This document shows, one piece after another, positions 35,101 through 47,181 of a stretch of DNA of 64,000 nucleotides. This stretch comes from Telopea speciosissima (taxonomy: Eukaryota > Streptophyta > Magnoliopsida > Proteales > Proteaceae), in the NCBI RefSeq assembly GCF_018873765.1, contig NC_057924.1:7874001-7938000 (forward strand), in the 5' to 3' direction. Below the pieces are notes generated by a model. That model had not been told where the DNA came from. It saw only the letters and a list, made by a program, of their open reading frames with translations, and ran no database searches. Within the stretch, counting starts at the first letter, position 1, and each line of letters begins with the position of its first letter. A program made the position numbers and the translations under genes.

Positions 35101-35442
35101 GCCTTGTGCACTGGGTACACCCTTTTTAAAAAATAAATTGTTATGAACTTCTTTCCCATTTATATAACATTTTACTTCTCTGCTCATGGAAACTAGAGCT
35201 TGACATGAGGGAGTACAAAGTTTGATCAGTTATTTGTTCTGAAATCCCAAAAAGCATTTCTTATTTTCTGTTTTTTGCTAATTCTTATATACTTTTCTTT
35301 ATCTAACATTATTTTTTTGTGGAATCAGTTGCAGGCCCCAAGACGATATTGCTGTGATATCTTACCTTCTTCTTTTGACAAAGTGATGGATATTGGCATT
35401 AGACAATGTATAGATGGGGAATTAATATCCATGCATTCATAG
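32143..35442 (+). CDS. DUF604 / Fringe-like glycosyltransferase, copy 1
   Basis: Three exons, 32143-33033, 34326-34859 and 35329-35442, splice in phase 0 at GT-AG sites to give 511 residues, a usual length for plant DUF604 proteins. The N-terminus is basic, followed by a membrane anchor at about residues 53-69, giving the type II topology expected of Golgi glycosyltransferases. The Fringe-like part holds VRWFVFGDDDTVFF with DDD at 198-200, a presumed metal and nucleotide-sugar site, then AFGGGGFAISYPLA and LGVGLTHEPGFHQ. Exons 2 and 3 carry the DUF604 C-terminus (HPLTPLLSLHHLD, VCYDRSNSRTVSVSWGY, APRRYCCD). A second in-frame Met (32230) may be the real start. The acceptor sugar and substrate are unknown. 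It is a tandem paralogue of 41487-43122. Confidence 0.88.
33034..34325 (+). other. Intron 1 of DUF604 copy 1 (1292 bp)
   Basis: GT at 33034 (catcag|gtagac) and AG at 34324-34325 (ttcctcag|attgat). The same intron in copy 2 is only 84 bp. It contains an Au-type SINE. Confidence 0.85.
33611..33760 (-). repeat. Au-type SINE in intron 1 of DUF604 copy 1, perfect 17-bp TSD
   Basis: On the minus strand it carries the Au SINE body (ggcagcgtacattatgaccc, gtgcactgggtatgccc) and the tRNA-like 5' half (gcaacggtaaggttgctcc). It is flanked by a perfect 17-bp direct repeat cttagcatgaaaacata at 33594-33610 and 33761-33777. It is inserted antisense to the host gene. Confidence 0.92.
34961..35127 (+). repeat. 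Au-type SINE in intron 2 of DUF604 copy 1
   Basis: A full-length-looking copy: gggtggaccctggtgcaacg at the 5' end, box-B-like gggtttgagtctc, then cagcctctctacataacagg, the 'catacattatgaccctcccc' body, and gtgcactgggtacaccc before a short T run. An 8-bp direct repeat aaaaaata (34953-34960 and 35128-35135) flanks it. It is in the sense orientation of the gene. Confidence 0.9.
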
Positions 35443-36106
35443 CATGTCTTCAGCTGCTGCATACTCGGAAAGTTTTTCCTTTCAAACGAGAAGCTGCGAT
35501 TCGCTAGCTGTAAAAATTTGTTGTGGGAGTTCAACATACAAATGGTAAGGTAGCTTCATAAAATCAAGAAATTTTTTGTTGTTGTTTTTTGTTTTTAGTA
35601 GATAACAGAAACTTTATTGCAACCAGAAAAGGAAAACAGGGCAAATATAATATACAACACCGACACCAATAACAAGCAGGAGTGTACACACCCCACTAAG
35701 TGATGAGTGAATAACACACATACCACATATCTCTGTTAATACCCTTTGGTATTGAATTAGCAGATCTCAACCTTCAAGAGAAGTAGAAGCCCCATGAGAG
35801 TATAAATTTCACTACTTTCTAATGAGAGAAAGATAGTGCCAGGGACCTCCTCGTCTGGTGTGCATCCATCTAATCACCAGGAGTCCCCTTCTATAAACAT
35901 AGTTGACTAGTTAGTGCAATCTCTAGACCTGTAATGATTGCTTTACTTCAGCGGTGATTGAATCTGCTCACCATTAGGCCCAGAAAAGATCAATAAGATG
36001 ATCCCATCATGGTCTCTAAAGACTCCACCAATACCAGCGGGTTTCAACTTCCAACAGTGTTGAATCTGAGAGGTAGATGCACAATATGAGAGCACAAGGT
36101 GATATG
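35443..36106. other. Intergenic after DUF604 copy 1, no gene seen
   Basis: This includes the 3' UTR of copy 1 at its left edge. The rest is AT-rich without domain-bearing ORFs. Confidence 0.5.
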
Positions 36107-37560
36107 ATCCCAGGGTTTGAAAATCCTGTTTGGGTTCACTATGGGCCCACCCAGATACTACCCTACTCTAATAATGAGTGGATGGCAATTCCGTAATTTA
36201 ATGAAGTTCAAACCAACAAGTGGAGGAACAAATTATGCACTGTACGTGGGTGGAAGTAGCCTTACATGTTTGAGGGGGGGATCTTAAAGTCAAAAGTAAA
36301 ATAAGGACAAACTAGAAATAAAGAAGAAGGGAGGGGTACTTTTGGGAAAACAGAAATAATCATTTTATGACAACCCAATAAAGAAAAAGAGGCCAAAACA
36401 CTGTTCATGTGAACAGCGTCACAGCCCCTTATTTTGGTTTGGTGTGAATGTTACTTAGAAGATCTTGTGGGGCCCAAGACCAGATCATGTGAAGACTTTA
36501 TTAGAAGACTCAATTTTGTCTATGTGTGGGGGAATTAGGAGTTTAGTTAGTTTCAATTTTTAGAATTATTCTCTTAGATATTTTGTGGTTCTCAATTAAG
36601 CAACCTTAGCTCTTTAGTTTTTAATTCCAGATTTAGAAAGTAGCCTTAGCTTTTATTTAGAAGTTTCTATTTTTAGTTTGTTTCTTTTTCTTGCAATTTT
36701 CTAATTTTCTCTTACTTGTAAGGCAAGCATAGCTGCCCATAAATATGTAATGCCCTTAGAGGCCCCCCCAATGAACGATTATGATGAATGAAAATATGCT
36801 TTTTGTGCAAAGTTCTATTGTCCTATTGTGTGGATGAAGGGCTGAGAGGCCTGGCTGGTGAGAGCCAAAACCCCTAGGGCTGAGAGAGCCGAATCTCCTT
36901 ATCCCCTGTTCTTTTCTTCTCCTATCTTCTCTTCTTTATCCCAATCGATTCCCAACTGTGTTGTTGTGCCTGCGATTGTTTCCAACTGCTAGAGATCCTC
37001 TTGAAGACTTGATTCAATCCATCTATTGAGTTAAAGTTCTGATGGTATTGTTTCAACACGAGGAAGGCCAGAGACTCCTGTGATTCTAATTCTGCCCAGA
37101 ATTTCCAGCAAACTTCAATTGCTAATATCTGTACAACCGAGACTCATATTCAGCAGAGGTTTGGAGCAGAATAGCACAACCAAGGGATACACTCGATCCC
37201 AAGTTTGGTGTTCTAAATTCCTCTGGTTTGGGAGATCTGCCCTAACCTTCTATTTTGGGATCTTGTTCATATCTCACAAGTTAGCCATTGGAATTGCCTG
37301 AAATGTTCGACAAAGATTCTCTTCATTGCCTACTCCACTCGATTAGTCTTAGAGCCCATTCTCACTGCTGGTTTGCCTAGTATGTGTTACCTTTTATTTT
37401 TGGTGTTATCTTTCTAAATTCTGATTTGCTTTTATTATTGATGATCTGCTGTAACTATTAACGATTCTACTGTAGAGTGGTTCTTAACTGAACCCCTTCT
37501 ACATTAACAGTATAAACCAACAAATGCGAGACTAGGTATACCAGGACAATGACCAATTCC
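36107..37560 (+). other. LTR- or promoter-like unclassified sequence
   Basis: At 36510-37400 it reads like an LTR. Guanine-rich 'tgtgtgggggaattaggag' is followed by T-rich DNA, a TATA-like cataaatatg (near 36739), then a 'gctgagaggcctggctgg' segment and a pyrimidine-rich stretch. No second copy, primer-binding site or coding domain was found, so the class is uncertain. Confidence 0.3.
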
Positions 37561-39545
37561 AAGAACAGTATAAATCAAATGTATGTTCAGCTTGCTTCTT
37601 CAGTTCTGTTGTCTTCTAGTTCTTTGTTGATTTTTGACGATTTGATGTGGCTTAGTGTTGATTTTTGATGATATAAGGTATATATTGTAGCATACTAAAT
37701 AATGTTAGAAAAGAGGGGAAATAAAAAATAACACTTGGTCGCCTAGGCGGGAGCCTTGTCGCCTAAGTGCTTAGGCACCCCTCCACCGTCTTGGGCTGCC
37801 TTGCCGCCTTGACAACACTGCTAACAGCTACCGCAAGGGATTGGAATGATATACCTGAAGACTAGTTGTCTCCCCACACTAAACCATCTGAAGGCTGAAA
37901 CAGTGGTAACCAAGTGAGCCACCCAAATGGTAATCGAGTCAGAAATGCAGTTGGTAGGATGGGTACTGTATGAGAAAGGACTTTTGTTCCTCTCCTCCAA
38001 CGTCCCCATGGAAATAGTTGCAGAAATAACCCCTAAGCACCTCACAAAACCCCCCCCCCCCCTCCCAAAAAAAAAAGAGGAGGGGGGGGGGGGGAACAGA
38101 AAACAACTTGGCCATGTTTCCAAAAGGAGAGGCAGGAGTCCAGACCACATAAAGCCCAATCTATTGCTGGTTGTGAAGAATGTGGATTAGTTAGTAATAT
38201 CTAACATGTTTGTCTAGCTGTATAGCACATCTCACACATAATTGAATTTATATCCAAGAAATAAAAGTTGAGAACATGGAGATGCTTTGTTTATTATGAC
38301 ATTTAGGATCTTCCATTGGTGGTTATGGTGACCAATGAAATTTACCCATCTGAGGATCTATTCTTTTCCTGTTTCATTGGATTACAATTTTTTTGAAGTT
38401 TAATATATAATAATAGGTACGTCAGGTGTAATAGGGTCTTTGGCAGAAGTAGTCTTTAGATGTCATAAATATTAAAGAATCTCTTTATAAGGTTTATCCT
38501 CTCCAGCATTGCAACATGCTCAACTGACTCATGCTCTGGATGGGCTACTACTGTGGTCATGGTTTCTTTCTGGTTTCTATTTATCATTCAAGTTTCTCAA
38601 ATGAAAGTAGCTGTATTTCTAATTTGCATTGCTGATCAACAGTTGTTTTTGTTTCATGGATTTCTGTAATGTATTGTATTTTTTTTCCTTCTTCTTTCCT
38701 CTTTTTCACCTTGACTCTCCATAATAATACTGATTATGTTTCTCCTTTTAGGTTGACATAGCATTACCTGATCTGATGCTCAGCTCGAAAATCAGTCTTG
38801 TAAAATGAGATCGTAGCACACGTGTTAATTGAGCATAGGGGAACCTTCTTTGCTGGAAAAGGAGATGCTTTGAATGTCAATTTAGAGTAGGAACCTCCTC
38901 ATAGGCCGTTTACTGTTTGATTTGTAAGCTACCCCTTGTAAGTTGGTAGTGTAGTTTTCACTGAGATGAAAGGTTTTATTAATGGGGACATAATCAGAGG
39001 TGAGAAGAAGCAATTGCTTGTAACCCTGGAGGAATGACTTTTTTGTTGTTTGTTTGTCAAGTAGAAGGGCTGTAAATCAATCGTTAAATGGAAACTGGTC
39101 ATACGCGGAGTTGAATTCTTTATGCAAAGTGATACTTTCCATTTTGCTTCTTTGGAGAGCTTTATCTTATACATGCCTTCATCTTAGCAAGGTGGTTCTT
39201 CATCATTGCTTCATCACAGTCATCCATTACCTTTTTGCTTTTCCTTATGAACATTGAGTTGATCCGTGGAGAAGAAAATTGTGATTTGTATTTTTAAGGT
39301 CTTTTTTTTTTTTTTTTTTTTTTTTTTGGTAATGAATTTTTAAGGTCATTAGGAGTATTGGAAAAACTGATAAAGCTGCATAAGAGCTTGATACGAACCA
39401 AACGAGAACTCTCCCCTAAAAGTTGGCTTATAAGGTGAAGGAATCCAAGCCATGACTAGCCACATTAAATCCATCATGGAATTCATGTGGGATCAATCCC
39501 CATATGATTGATATGGGATCGTAACAGAGCAGAATGGCGAGGATC
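37561..39545. other. Intergenic, no gene seen
   Basis: It holds a short 'gtcgcctaggcggg...gtcgcctaagtgcttaggc' dispersed repeat at 37738-37790, a homopolymer block (C14 / A10 / G14) at 38049-38095 and a T27 run at 39302-39328. No coding domain recognised. Confidence 0.5.
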
Positions 39546-40105
39546 AATAAGGGTCATAATCATAGTTGGTAAAAACGGTAAAAACAAAAAACGGAGTCTT
39601 ATGGTACGAGTTTTAAACGGTAAAATTTACAAATGAATGGTCAAATAAAACGGTAAAAAACGAAAAACAAACGATATGGGTTTTAAATGTTTATATTTAA
39701 AAAAAATGATATTATTCTTATATAAATTGAGGAATTTTATTTGAAATACATGTTTCTAATTTCGGTGTCCATGCATTGGCCTTGAGTTGAAGGTGATATC
39801 ATGAAATATGTAGCCCTTTGAGTCATCTTTATGTCGATGAAAGAATCAGGCTGAACTGAGCTTAAAAGAGAGAGATTTGGTTAGTTTTTTTGTCTGTTAA
39901 ATAAGTCATTGATCAACAAGTCTAAGATCTTAAAAAAGGTCAAAAAAAGGGGAATGTGTTTTAAACGCATTTAAAATAGGAATACTTGCCGTTTGCCCTT
40001 TTTTTTCGTATGCTTCTCAAACAGATGGCAAAACGTGTTTAAAACGGTAAAAAATGAGAACGCGTTTAAAACAGAGTTTTAAACGATCCGTTTTAAACAC
40101 ATTTT
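39546..40105. repeat. AT-rich repeat with 'aaacggtaaaa' units
   Basis: The phrase aaacggtaaaa and its variants (tttaaacggt, gtttaaaacgg) recur about ten times in both orientations between 39570 and 40105. I do not recognise the family; it could be a decayed inverted-repeat element. Confidence 0.4.
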
Positions 40106-41486
40106 TGCTAAGAGAGGTTTGACTTAGCTTTTCAAAGTGACCACGAAAGCACTGTAAGCGTGTATCCTTAAGTCACTATTTCAATGAAGAAGAGGATCGC
40201 TTGCCAAGAAGGGACAAGTAATTACGAGATTCCAAACCTGGGTCTCGAGTTTAGAAATCTTGGTACCATGACATGATTGCTTTCAACAATCTTTTCATTT
40301 TATCTGAAGTGAGTTCAGTTAGTCTACTCATAGGTTTGATCTGATCTTATAGAATCTGACCCATTTTCTCATCGAGCAAAGAGTAGGAATTAAATCAGAT
40401 TGATTTTTCGATCAATAATACTATGTGAAATCCTCAATTTTTTCCTCTTTCTCTATGTTTATCCTATAGGTAGAGAACTCTTTCTTGTATAAATTGATAT
40501 TATTACATTTCAATTCTTTTCTGATATCTCCCAAAGAAAATCCCAAGTTGGTTACCAAATTGACGGATTAGTACGGCGAGCCTATCCATTATGCACTCAT
40601 AATCAGCACCCCAAAAAAAATGTTGAGGCTGCAAGTTCCAATAAGAAGTCAAAAACATTGGAAAAACCAACTTCTACCCATTTCCAAAAAAGTGCTTGCT
40701 GAAACGTCACAAGTTGCTCATTCTTGGATGTGCCACAGCCCCCAGCCATGGTTTTGGTGCATGATATCGGAATGGGTATCAGCAACTCGTAAAAACGATA
40801 CAATACCGGATTAGCTGTATAAATCATTTTATCGCTTGTCCTTATCGTGCTATCGATACGGTATCGGTATAATACTGGTATCGATGAAAGCAACTGATTG
40901 ACACCCCTACTTCTTTTCTTCTTATGAAGTCCAAAGGTGGCCTTTTCTGGTAGGAAAGCACACTTGTATTTCAAAGGCAGATGAACAAGTCAAAAACAAC
41001 AACCTTATTAGTTGCAATGGGAACAGCCAAAGCAGGCTACAAAGTAAGGTAAAATGTCATTAAGGTTTAGTTTAATAGTTTCTAGCTTTTCTGCATTAAA
41101 GCTATAGATTTGGCTAATGGAGAGCAGGTTTCGTAGTCCCTGTCCCTCCCCACTTGCCTGAAAGTGAGGAGTTGAGATCTTGTTACAGATCCATTTCCGT
41201 TGTTCCACTTTGCGAAATCCACAAGTTAAGTAGTGAGTCAACGAAGGAATCGTAAGCGCTACGGTTCTGCTTTCTTTATGGATTGGAGATTTTAGGATTG
41301 TAAACATGGGTGTGCACAGACCGATCCGCCATTTCAGCTCCTCTTTTGAGCAGTACTGTATAACCCTTGTGAAGGCGAACAGTTACCTCCTTCACATTCT
41401 TCTTGTTCAATTCCTGCATTTCAGTTTGAATTGTACTTTTAGTACTCTTACTTGGGCAGTTGGGTTTCTCTCCATTGAAATAAAAA
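40106..41486. other. Intergenic with a partial 'ggtatcgg' repeat
   Basis: A relative of the 29946-30187 repeat lies at about 40746-40905. The ~570 bp upstream of 41487 are presumed promoter and 5' UTR of DUF604 copy 2. No other gene is seen. Confidence 0.4.
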
Positions 41487-43122
41487 ATGTCGTTTTGGCC
41501 TTTAACCTCCAAAGCCCCAACACCCTTATCTCGCCTCTTTAACCTTCTCCTCATGGTCCTCTGCTTTCTCTGTATATTCTTCTTCATTGCATCTCTTTCC
41601 ATTCTCTATATTTCTTCTTCTTCTTCTTCTTCTTCGCTTAAATCACTGTTAAGGCCTGCGACATCACTACCCGCCATCTCAACTCCAACCTCTCTCGACC
41701 ATATCGTCTTCAGCATTGCTTCCTCTGCCAATTCCTGGCCTAAACGCAAGGACTATGTACACCTGTGGTGGAAGCCACATCAAATGCGTGGCTGTGTATT
41801 CCTTGACACAATGCCATCAGAGAAGAATACTTCTAATGATAAGCTTCTTCCTCCTATATGCATCTCTGAGGATACATCACAGTTCCGATACACTAACAAG
41901 TATGGGTATCGATCAGCAATCCGTGGGGCACGGGTTGTGTTGGAGACTGTTGCTCTCAATCACTCCAATGTCCGATGGTTTGTCTTTGGGGACGACGACA
42001 CAGTGTTCTTTGCTGATAATTTGGTGAAGACATTGTCGAAGTATGACCATAATTTGTGGTTTTATGTTGGGAGCAGTTCGGAGAGCTTCGAGCAGAATTC
42101 TGAGAATTTTTTCGATATGGCATTTGGTGGTGGAGGTTTCGCAATTAGCTATCCTCTTGCAAGAATTTTAGCAAACACTATGGACTCATGTTTGGTTCGG
42201 TACCCACATCTCTTTGGAAGTGATTCAAGGATTTTCTCTTGCTTGACTGAGCTCGGCGTTGGATTAACCCATGAACCAGGGTTTCATCAGGTACTTATTC
42301 AAGGATTTTCTCACGTTTGGTTCGGTACCCATGTTTGATTTCTGTGTTTTTAATGTCATTTCATCTTTTACAAGGTTGACATAAGAGGAGATGCCTTTGG
42401 ATTGCTAGCAGCTCATCCATTAACACCATTGTTGTCTCTTCACCATTTTGATTCTGTAGAGCCAATCTTTCCCAACATGACTCGTCTGCAAGCTTTACAA
42501 AACTTATTTGAGGCCGTAAAATTCGATCCTGCAAGGGTTCTACAACGGACTGTTTGCTATGATCGTTGGTATTCATGGACCATTTCCATCTCATGGGGAT
42601 ATGCTGTTCAGGTAATTGAAGCCTATAAGCTTCTTCCTGACCTTCTTCCTGTGGAGAAGACATTTAAGCCATGGAGGATAAAAGAGAAAATATATTCCAA
42701 TTTGTATAAGTTTACCACCAGGGAGCTTCACATAGACCCATGTAACAGACCCACCATTTTCTTTCTGGAAAGCATATCTTTTGATGGAAAGAGGATAAAG
42801 AGCAGTTACAGGAAAGTGATTTCTGAAGATTGCTTAAAGAGAAAGGGTCCATGGATCTTGAGATTGGAATATATCAGAGTGTTCTCAAAAAAGATGGATC
42901 TTGATATTAAACAGGTACGTATTGGTATTAGAGTTTCTCCTGTGTCATAGATAATGATATAACCAGTGGTTTTTAAAAAAATTTAATGTGAAGTTTTGTG
43001 GCATTCAGTTGCAGGCTCCAAGACGCCATTGTTGTGATGTCTTGTCTTCTTCCAATCGCAGTGTGATGGATATTGGTATCAGAGAATGCAGAGAGGAAGA
43101 ACAAATATTCATGCATCTATAG
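41487..43122 (+). CDS. DUF604 / Fringe-like glycosyltransferase, copy 2
   Basis: Three exons, 41487-42290, 42375-42914 and 43009-43122, with GT-AG junctions in phase 0, give 485 residues. The exon positions match copy 1 exactly at the protein level (GFHQ|VDIRGD and KQ|LQAPRRHCC). The N-terminus has a hydrophobic anchor at about residues 17-42 followed by a poly-Ser stretch from a CTT repeat. The metal-site motif VRWFVFGDDDTVFF has DDD at 169-171. AFGGGGFAISYPLARI, LTHEPGFHQ, VCYDRWYSWTISISWGY and APRRHCCDVL are all present. No stop or frameshift is visible, so it looks functional. The role is inferred as a Golgi glycosyltransferase of unknown specificity. Confidence 0.9.
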
Positions 43123-43799
43123 AATTGCTTCAGAATTAATGAATGCCCTTGAAGGTTGAACTGAATACATTGAAGGAAGCTGATCAACATGAACTTAATA
43201 AGGTTTACATTTCGAAAGATGGGTTCAGATTGAACTGGAGATTGATAGTCCTTGATGATTTTTGAAATAAGTCTGCTCTGTTTGAGAGTGTAAGCTAATT
43301 CAAACATGGGCTAACCCCCATTTGTCAAATGCTTGCTTCAATTGTCAATTACGAAGCATCATAATTTACAAATTGCTTGGAAATTAGAGGAATAAGCACT
43401 TCAATCGAACACAAAATTTCCCATTTCTTTAGAGGTGGTTTAGTTACTTTTCATAACTAGAAGCAACCCTTTTCAGGCAAGTCTTTGTTTATCTGAACAG
43501 TTTTGATCTAAACCTTAGTTTTGTCAAAATTGATCAAACAGATTTTCCAGATAATGGAACTAAAAATTCCGCCCTCTCATGTGTCACCATTTAATATCCT
43601 AAATTCTTTAAGTAACGGTTGAGAACTTGAGATGTTATAACAGTTAAATTTATTTCAGAAGATCCAACTATTCCAATTTTTTCTGGAATAGCAATATAGC
43701 CAGAGTGACACGTCGTTCAGCCAGTTTCTCTGCACGTACGTGTAGGTGCATTTACGTGTGATTGGTAATCACCTGTCCCATTTTTGCCATTTACAAGGG
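43123..43799. other. 3' flank of DUF604 copy 2, no gene seen
   Basis: AT-rich sequence after the stop codon. It includes the presumed 3' UTR. No other feature recognised. Confidence 0.5.
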
Positions 43800-44210
43800 A
43801 CAGATGGGGTATTAATGAAAATTGTATTAAGACATGGGCCTTGGGCCCAATATGATCGCCCACATGAGGGGGGGTTGATCGCAGGCCCATAGGGAGGGAC
43901 GGTCACTTAAGTGACCGATCCCTTCCCCTCTTCTGGGAATCGGATTAGTGGGGGTGTAGCCTATAAATAGGTTATTTGGCTCTAACCCTAGAAATACATA
44001 ACAGATTCGGATTCCTCTCCCTCCTCTTCAAGTTCTGCATATTCCTAGGGTTTCCATACGATTGCCTAGGGTTTTGTGGTGTGGATTTCTCTTGTGGAGA
44101 AGCCTGTAGAGATCGTGATCTGCTCGTAACTGCAAGTCACATTCGATCCTCCCTTTCGTTGCGATTCTACTCCCTTAAGGTAAGGTCTAAACTTCCGTGA
44201 TTAATGGATT
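43800..44210 (+). other. LTR-like or promoter-like sequence with TATA box
   Basis: A clear TATA box, cctataaatagg (about 43960-43971), follows G/C-rich DNA. Downstream come a pyrimidine-rich leader and a 'gtaaggt' donor-like site near 44180. This could be an LTR U3-R-U5 or the 5' end of a non-coding transcript. No coding follows. Confidence 0.35.
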
Positions 44211-44240
44211 GGAATGCTTGAATGATAACAAAAACAAAAA

Positions 44241-44382
44241 GGATAAGTGGTCACCTCTCACATGAACGTGCAGATGATCCATTCTCTACATCCGGACAGC
44301 GATCCCCCTCCCTAAAAATGAGAATGGATCATCTGCACAGACGTGCAGGTGAACATACATGTGAGAGGTAACCATCTGTCCA
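44241..44382. mobile_element. Palindromic MITE (~140 bp)
   Basis: Imperfect inverted arms: tcacctctcacatg pairs with catgtgagaggt, and gcagatgatccattctc pairs with gagaatggatcatctgc. The loop is about 35 bp. The two sides differ by a small insertion. No TSD was fixed. Confidence 0.7.
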
Positions 44383-45933
44383 TTTTGTTTTCATTATTAC
44401 CCCTTCTCCCCCTATAAATGTAAAAATTGGGACCGACAGGCAGGTTCACGTACGTGCAGAAGAACTGGACTGCTAAAAACAAAGATGGTCGAAACATTGA
44501 TTTCATTTTAGGTTTTTGCCTGGTGCTATCAATTCATTCATGAATCATGAGACTCTCAAGAAGAGAGACCAATAACCACAAATGCGGGAGAGTAAGCAGT
44601 CCAAAAAATGAATGGTTTTTGATTCGTTTGTTGTGCCGCCTCACTAAGTCCAATTGTTAGATTCATCTCTCCCCCTCCCCCTCCCCCCCCAACCTCTTCT
44701 TTTTTTTTTATTTGGATTCATCTCTTGTACTTTACACGGGATTTTGTATTGGGATAACCCCGTGAATTCACTTGGGCAAGAATTTTTTGTCATTTTAGGC
44801 ATTACTATGCCTACAGTATAACGCTTCACTTTTTGCTATTTTGTAATACATAGGTTAGTGAGGTTTTCATGTGATAGAGAATCCGACATATGTTTCAAGG
44901 ATCAACTTTTAGTTCAAAGTAAGCAAGGAAAGTTGTTCAAACTCTACTTCAAATTTTAGTAAGATTACTAAAATGCCTTCAAAAAAATATTGCTAATTGG
45001 TCGCATGGTCTCTATACCAACATCTAGGCGAATGGGGGAGCATGCTTAGGTATCTACCTAAGGGGCATGGATGTCATTTCACAGCGCCTTCAATCTTGTG
45101 AGAGGGTGTAACGGGTACCAGCAAGTAGGGATCTTTTTCCCTAATAGAAAATATATATTGACATCTTTTGTAATTTTAGCTACTTTCTCTCTTTTTTTGT
45201 CAGTGAGGGTACATATGTCATTTCACATAAGAACTGTATTAAATGACTTTCAATTTTTTTAAAACTTATTTTTTACTCCTACATTAAGTACAACATTAAA
45301 TAATTTTTAAAAATAAAATAAAGGGCAAAAAAGTAAGATTACACCTTAAAAGATATCAATAAGAAAAACTCTTTAAATTGGCAATGTTGGGGATAAGATT
45401 AATAGAATGATGACATGGACTATGCATCTCTAAAGTTTAAATATTAACAGACATTACCACATTGAAGCAGATGGAGTTGGAAACAGCTCAGTTGGGGTTG
45501 GGTTCTTCCCCTTTTCATCAGTCAAATTTCAGTAAAGATAAGTTCCAACAGATGAGAATTTTTTTTTTTAATTTTTTTGGTAAAAGAGATGAGAAAATTA
45601 AGAGTATGAAATTTAATTTCGACATTTAATAATAAAAGTGGTAAAGTTCCAGTAGTTGGTGGATCATACACATCAACCTGTTGCAGTGCTCAACCTAGCA
45701 ATGCTCTTTCTAAAAGTCCTAGTAAACTTCTTAAATTTATTTAAGTTGGCTTAAAATCATCTATTACGTTTGGAATTGAGATTTTTGTGCTTCCAGTCTT
45801 ACACAAGCCATGAGGTGTGAGCTGAAACAAACATAATGGAAGTGACCCCTCAAACAGAATACTTAGAACTGAAAAATGCAGTCATAGTGGTTATTGACTT
45901 ATTGTTGTAGATTAAGTTCTGTAATTATTGTTA
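44383..45933. other. Intergenic, no gene seen
   Basis: AT-rich with C-rich and T-rich homopolymer runs near 44670-44710. No coding domain. Confidence 0.5.
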
Positions 45934-46317
45934 GGGTAAATTACACGTCATCCCCTGATTTATAAATGAAACTCAGATCACCTCCTGGTTTTTGAAAAAA
46001 CTCAAATCATCCCCTAGTTTAGACTCCAATATGACAAATTAGTCCTTACCGTTAGTTTTATATTGTTAAGTGATGATGTTAGCTAGTTAAATAAATTTAA
46101 ATCCCTAAACTACCCTTGACCAATGTTGAAGATGAAGGAAGGGTAGTACTATAAATTTAATTCTAATGTTTTAGTACAAGGGTAAAATAGTCCTTTCACA
46201 CCAATAACTAATAGCGGACTAACACCGTTACTGTAGAGGGATGATTTGAGTTTTTTCAAAAACCAAGGGATGATCTGAGTTTCGTTTGAAAACCAGGGGG
46301 TGACGTGTAATTTACCC
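45934..46317. mobile_element. MULE-type MITE with long TIRs, copy A
   Basis: Starts gggtaaattacacgtcatcc and ends gggtgacgtgtaatttaccc; the terminal inverted repeats extend about 90 bp (ctcagatcacc / ggtgatct-like). The 384-bp element has a central AT-rich part. Flanking 9-mers do not match, so the TSD has decayed. It is closely related to 46791-47172 in inverted orientation. Confidence 0.8.
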
Positions 46318-46790
46318 ATTTAAAATTTGGATTGAAGGAGAAATTTTTCCTATTGTCGTGTGAAAAGAAAATCTCTTCAGCAAAGGTAATTTGTCGCTAT
46401 GATTGGATTCTTAGAATAATGAATATCATCATTAACTTCCATGCTTTTTCTACAAAGGTCCAAAATATCCTTTCACAATATAATCAGAAGGTGGATTAAG
46501 AGATTCTCTCTTCACCATGGGTGAAAGTAAACTCGATCCTTGATTGGAAGTTGGAATCAGGGGTAAGATTACTCTGGTACATAGATTGTTGTTGAACTTC
46601 TTGTATGTTCTATCTGAATTTATTCTTCTTTTTTGTGGAAAAAGTGTCTCTGAGCCTAAGGTGTTCCTTATGCCTTCTCACATTTGAAATTTTTTTTTTC
46701 TTATCTCTTATGAAAATATAAATAAAAAATTCTTCATGAGATGTCGTAGGACATGGAGTAGGTTCAAAGAATCATTTCTCTTTATTTATT

Positions 46791-47172
46791 GGGTAAATCA
46801 CACATCAGCCCTTGGTTTTCAAACGAAACTCAAATCACACCTGGTTTTTGAAAAAACTCAAATCACTCCCTCTATAGTAACGGTGTTAGTCTACTGTTAG
46901 TTATTGGTGTGAAAGGACTATTTTACCCTTGTACTAAAATATTAGAATTAAATTTACAATACTACCCTTCAAAATCTATGTTTGGATGTCAAGGGTAGTT
47001 TAAAATTTTAAATTTATTTAACTGGATGACATCATCACTTAACAACATAAAACTAAATGTAGGGACTAATTTGTCATATTGGAGTCTAAACTAGGAGGTG
47101 ATTTAAGTTTTTTCAAAAGCCGGGGGTGATCTGAGTTTCGTTTGAAATAAGGGGGTGACGTGCAATTTACCC
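46791..47172. mobile_element. MULE-type MITE with long TIRs, copy B, 9-bp TSD
   Basis: Starts gggtaaatcacacatcagcc and ends gggggtgacgtgcaatttaccc. A perfect 9-bp TSD ttatttatt flanks it (46782-46790 and 47173-47181), as expected for Mutator-like elements. It is an inverted relative of copy A 474 bp away. Confidence 0.9.
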
Positions 47173-47181
47173 TTATTTATT

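Noticed and set aside
42361-42663. 100-codon minus-strand ORF
   Set aside because: It is antisense to exon 2 of DUF604 copy 2.
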